Notes under the pieces: model-generated
The model's input: the letters and a program-made list of their open reading frames with translations, nothing else
The model's database searches: none
What the model was told of the DNA's origin: nothing
Assembly: GCA_023391335.1 (NCBI GenBank)
Contig: JAEWBG010000010.1
Location: 1 to 64,000, forward strand
Length of the DNA stretch: 64,000 nt
From: Pseudomonadota bacterium
GTDB lineage: Bacteria; Pseudomonadota; Gammaproteobacteria; Steroidobacterales; Steroidobacteraceae
Direction of reading: 5' to 3'
Shown: positions 61,609-64,000 of the stretch, one piece after another
Layout of the letters: every line of letters starts with the position of its first letter
How positions within the stretch are numbered: the stretch's first letter is position 1
Made by a program: the position numbers and the translations under genes

Positions 61609-62007
61609 ATGGATCCGACGATTGGGGCACGGCCGCGACGTGCCGGGCGAATTCTGTTTCTCATCCTGCTAGTCGTGGTGCTGTTGTGCGGCTTGTGGAT
61701 TTGGGTCGCACTCAGCTGGTCCTATTCGGAAGGCGAGCGCGCGGGCGTTCTGCAAAAGTTCTCTCACAAGGGTTGGATCTGTAAAACCTATGAAGGCGAG
61801 CTGGCCCAGTACGTCGTTGGCGGCGTTGCTCCGCAAATCTGGTACTTCAGTACTCGCGACCCGAAGCTAGCCCAGGAGCTTCGAGAGGCCGTCGGCAAGC
61901 AAATCCTTCTTCATTACAGCGAGCACCGGGGACTTCCGACGCAGTGCTTCGCGGATACGCCGTATTTCGCCGAGAGCTTCACCATCGTTGAGGGCGCAAC
62001 GCGCTAG
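61609..62007 (+). CDS. Hypothetical membrane-anchored protein
   Basis: A 132-residue product with one N-terminal membrane helix (ILFLILLVVVLLCGLWIWVAL) and a soluble domain outside (VLQKFSHKGWICKTYEGELA, APQIWYFSTRDP, QILLHYSEHRGLPTQCFAD). It resembles a recurring hypothetical protein of proteobacteria, but I know no function. There are two cysteines in the outer domain. Glutathione peroxidase follows after 55 bases, so they may be cotranscribed. Confidence 0.8.
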   Translation: MDPTIGARPRRAGRILFLILLVVVLLCGLWIWVALSWSYSEGERAGVLQKFSHKGWICKTYEGELAQYVVGGVAPQIWYFSTRDPKLAQELREAVGKQILLHYSEHRGLPTQCFADTPYFAESFTIVEGATR

Positions 62008-62062
62008 AGATGGAGCCCGCTGCGTCGTGGCCCCAACGGATTCTGAGATCAGGTTCTACTCC

Positions 62063-62542
62063 ATGCCCACACTTGCCGACTTCGAAGCCGTCTCCCTCAC
62101 CGGTGCGAATGTGCCGCTGCGGCAATTCGTCGGGTCGGTCGTATTGGTCGTGAATACCGCGAGCCGATGCGGGTTCACGCCTCAATACGAAGGGTTGCAG
62201 GCGCTGTACGAACGCTACCGTGAACGCGGGTTCGTTGTGCTCGGCTTTCCGTGCAACCAATTCGGTGCGCAGGAGCCCGGCTCGGCAGCGGAAATTCAAA
62301 CCTTCTGTTCGACTCAGTACTCGGTGAGCTTCCCGATGTTTGCGAAGATCGATGTCAACGGTGCCGCAGCGCACCCGTTGTACCGCTGGCTCACCAGCGA
62401 AGCACCCGGCGTGCTCGGCACCAAGGCGATCAAGTGGAACTTCACCAAGTTTTTGTTGGATCGCACCGGCACCGTTCAGAACCGGTACGCACCGCAAACG
62501 GCACCCAATGACATTGCCGGTGCGGTCGAATCACTGCTCTAA
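62063..62542 (+). CDS. Glutathione peroxidase family protein
   Basis: A 159-residue thioredoxin-fold peroxidase. The peroxidatic Cys is in VVNTASRCGFTPQYEGL; the second motif FVVLGFPCNQFGAQEPG and the third KWNFTKFLLDRTG are intact. It uses Cys rather than selenocysteine, so thioredoxin may be the real reductant, as in many bacterial members. It protects against peroxides in the cytoplasm. The ATG at 62063 is the normal family start; 61988 is an unlikely longer start. The MipA gene follows after 20 bases. Confidence 0.95.
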   Translation: MPTLADFEAVSLTGANVPLRQFVGSVVLVVNTASRCGFTPQYEGLQALYERYRERGFVVLGFPCNQFGAQEPGSAAEIQTFCSTQYSVSFPMFAKIDVNGAAAHPLYRWLTSEAPGVLGTKAIKWNFTKFLLDRTGTVQNRYAPQTAPNDIAGAVESLL

Positions 62543-62562
62543 CGTTCGCAACCTCCACTCCC

Positions 62563-63411
62563 ATGTCGCATCGGTTTCCTAAACGCGCCCGCCGCTGGTT
62601 CATCCTTGGATGTGCGTTCATATGTGCGGTCGCTCAAGCCGAGGAAAAGCCGTTGTGGGAAGCAGGGCTTGGCGTGGGCGGCTTGTCCTTCCCGGACTAT
62701 CGCGGTTCGGATGAATCGCAGGCATATCCGATTCCCGTCCCTTACTTCGTCTATCGTGGGCGCTTTCTGAAGGCAGATAAAGAAGGTGTGCGAGGCCAGT
62801 TGTTCGACCGCGAATACGCCGAGTTGAGCGTCAGCGTCAACGCCACCATCCCGGTGAACAGCGACAACAACAACGCACGCCGCGGGATGCCCGATTTAAA
62901 GCCGACCATCGAACTGGGGCCCTCTCTCGATTTGCATGTCTGGAAATCAGCGGACGCGAGTGCGAGGCTTGATGTGGTGATGCCGGTGCGGGCACCGATT
63001 ACCGTCGAGCGTTCGCCGCAGTCAATCGGCTGGATCTTCTCGCCACGATTGAATCTCGATGTCGACAACGTCGCTGGATTCAGTGGTTGGACGTTTGGCG
63101 TCGGTATCGGCCCGATCTTCGCCGATCGCAAATATCACGATTACTTCTATTCGGTGGATCCGCAGTACGCGACGGCGACGCGGCCAGTGTATCGAGCGTC
63201 AGGCGGCTATTCCGGATCGCAATTCTTGAGTTCTATTTCAAAGCGCTTCGATCGGTTTTGGGTCGGTGCGTATGTACGGGTCGATGTTCTGAACGGCGCG
63301 ACTTTCGATGACAGCCCGCTGGTTCGCAGCCATCGCTACATCGCAGGCGGCTTTGGGTTCGCGCGCATGATCGGCCACTCGCAACGCACCGTGCAGAGTG
63401 ACGACGACTGA
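62563..63411 (+). CDS. MipA/OmpV family outer-membrane protein
   Basis: A 282-residue barrel. It has a signal peptide (FILGCAFICAVAQAEE). The family pattern is seen as LWEAGLGVGGLSFPDYRGSD, YPIPVPYFVYRGRFLKADKE, GVRGQLFDREYAELSVSVNA, the ELGPSLDLHVWK strand and a C-terminal RYIAGGFGFARMIGHS. MipA-like proteins scaffold murein synthases, while OmpV-like members act as pores or adhesins. It lies close behind glutathione peroxidase on the same strand and is convergent with the CBS gene. Confidence 0.92.
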   Translation: MSHRFPKRARRWFILGCAFICAVAQAEEKPLWEAGLGVGGLSFPDYRGSDESQAYPIPVPYFVYRGRFLKADKEGVRGQLFDREYAELSVSVNATIPVNSDNNNARRGMPDLKPTIELGPSLDLHVWKSADASARLDVVMPVRAPITVERSPQSIGWIFSPRLNLDVDNVAGFSGWTFGVGIGPIFADRKYHDYFYSVDPQYATATRPVYRASGGYSGSQFLSSISKRFDRFWVGAYVRVDVLNGATFDDSPLVRSHRYIAGGFGFARMIGHSQRTVQSDDD

Positions 63412-63467
63412 CGGCTCTGCCATCGTTCGCTGAGCGCCCCGCACTTCGGAGCGCTGAGCGTGATACA

Positions 63468-63914
63468 TCAGTGATGCGCGGTTGACTGCGAATGGGCGCC
63501 GCCCGGGCGCGAAATTTCGCCCAGCGCCTGACCGGCGCCATCCCGCCCCGAACGCTCGCGGGCGAGATCGCCGAGCGACAAGATCCCGACCAACCGTTTC
63601 TCTCGATTCACGACCGGAAGCCGCCGCACCTGCAGGTCGCCCATGTTCTGCGCGACTTCTTCGACGGTCTGATCTTCGTAGCAGTACCGAATATCTTTGC
63701 TCATCACCTCGCGCACCGGTGTGTCTGCTCCCATGCCTTGCGCAACCGCGCGAATGGCGATGTCGCGGTCGGTAATGATTCCAATCAGTCGATCGCCGTC
63801 TTCTACGGGCAACGAGCCCACATCGAGTTCGGCCATCACTTGTGCAGCTTGCCGGATTGTTTGCTCGGGATAAGCTAATCGCACGTCGCGAGTCATGGCT
63901 TCTTTGACATTCAT
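63468..63914 (-). CDS. CBS-domain protein
   Basis: A 148-residue protein formed of two CBS repeats: VKEAMTRDVRLAYPEQTIRQ to LIGIITDRDIAIRAVAQG, and VREVMSKDIRYCYEDQTVEE to VGILSLGDLARERSG. A short Gly/His-rich tail follows. The CBS pair probably binds an adenine nucleotide. It is the second stand-alone CBS protein in the window. An AGGAGAG-type site precedes the ATG at 63914. A partner protein is not apparent in the remaining 86 bases. Confidence 0.93.
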   Translation of the reverse strand: MNVKEAMTRDVRLAYPEQTIRQAAQVMAELDVGSLPVEDGDRLIGIITDRDIAIRAVAQGMGADTPVREVMSKDIRYCYEDQTVEEVAQNMGDLQVRRLPVVNREKRLVGILSLGDLARERSGRDGAGQALGEISRPGGAHSQSTAHH

Positions 63915-64000
63915 GGCACTCTCCTCGTGGATATGGAAGTGAAGCCGAATAACTCGTCAACAGTGGCGCAGTTCCAACCGCGCCGCTGCATTCGCTGGCT

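Overview
The window is a moderately GC-rich stretch of chromosome from a Gram-negative bacterium. Many products carry lipobox or Tat signals, and there are outer-membrane proteins of the MipA/OmpV and autotransporter-barrel types. The gene mix (TIGR02466 oxygenase, TraB/GumN, BufA2-type metallophore, DeaD with a DbpA-type C-terminus, short-form Gnd, YffB-type ArsC) fits a gammaproteobacterium, perhaps near the Steroidobacterales or Nevskiales. That placement is inference; no rRNA, tRNA or other phylogenetic marker was seen. About 60 protein genes are supported. No CRISPR array, prophage or transposase gene was seen.

Layout. 1-2108: dispersed repeats, a lipoprotein and a DUF2383 four-helix protein. 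2263-5488: a compact five-gene operon of two LiaF-like membrane proteins, a LytS-type histidine kinase, a LytTR response regulator and a DUF4342 protein. 5888-12458: envelope proteins, a YdjM-type membrane protein, a large heme-containing PVC-type dehydrogenase and a BufA2 metallophore. 12502-14125: an ECF sigma factor, anti-sigma and cupin operon. 14735-17100: a protein with two tandem CsrA-like domains, then TraB/GumN and TIGR02466 genes. 17359-23828: small metabolic enzymes (FMN reductase, PpnP, ThuA, aldo/keto reductase, lactonase, GNAT). 23829-26129: an accessory patch with a large inverted repeat, a BrnT/BrnA toxin-antitoxin pair and a triplicated repeat. 26133-35285: an oxidoreductase, a MATE pump, a REC-GGDEF-EAL protein overlapping a CBS protein, and AraC and MEDS proteins. 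35427-43645: a GH3 glycosidase, divergent from an autotransporter barrel followed by a giant multiheme lipoprotein. 44065-46748: small enzymes and 6-phosphogluconate dehydrogenase. 46868-56746: a carbohydrate locus with a PmoA/DUF6807-oxidoreductase-oxidoreductase operon divergent from GH43, then GH3 and an SMP-30 lactonase. 56789-63914: a BON protein, the DeaD helicase, a cyclic-di-GMP riboswitch ahead of an Ig/FN3 lipoprotein, glutathione peroxidase, MipA/OmpV and a CBS protein.

How it works together. The carbohydrate genes suggest periplasmic breakdown of plant-type oligosaccharides (GH43, two GH3), followed by oxidoreductase and lactonase steps. Cyclic-di-GMP signalling appears twice: an EAL protein with a degenerate GGDEF, and a class I riboswitch whose downstream sequence appears able to hide the ribosome site of a surface lipoprotein. 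The most novel single item is the tandem CsrA protein (14735-15277). Its conserved arginines would leave only one of the two RNA sites intact in an intramolecular pseudodimer. Intergenic DNA is crowded with several families of dispersed repeats. One GTGA-rich family repeatedly coincides with the stop codons of neighbouring genes.
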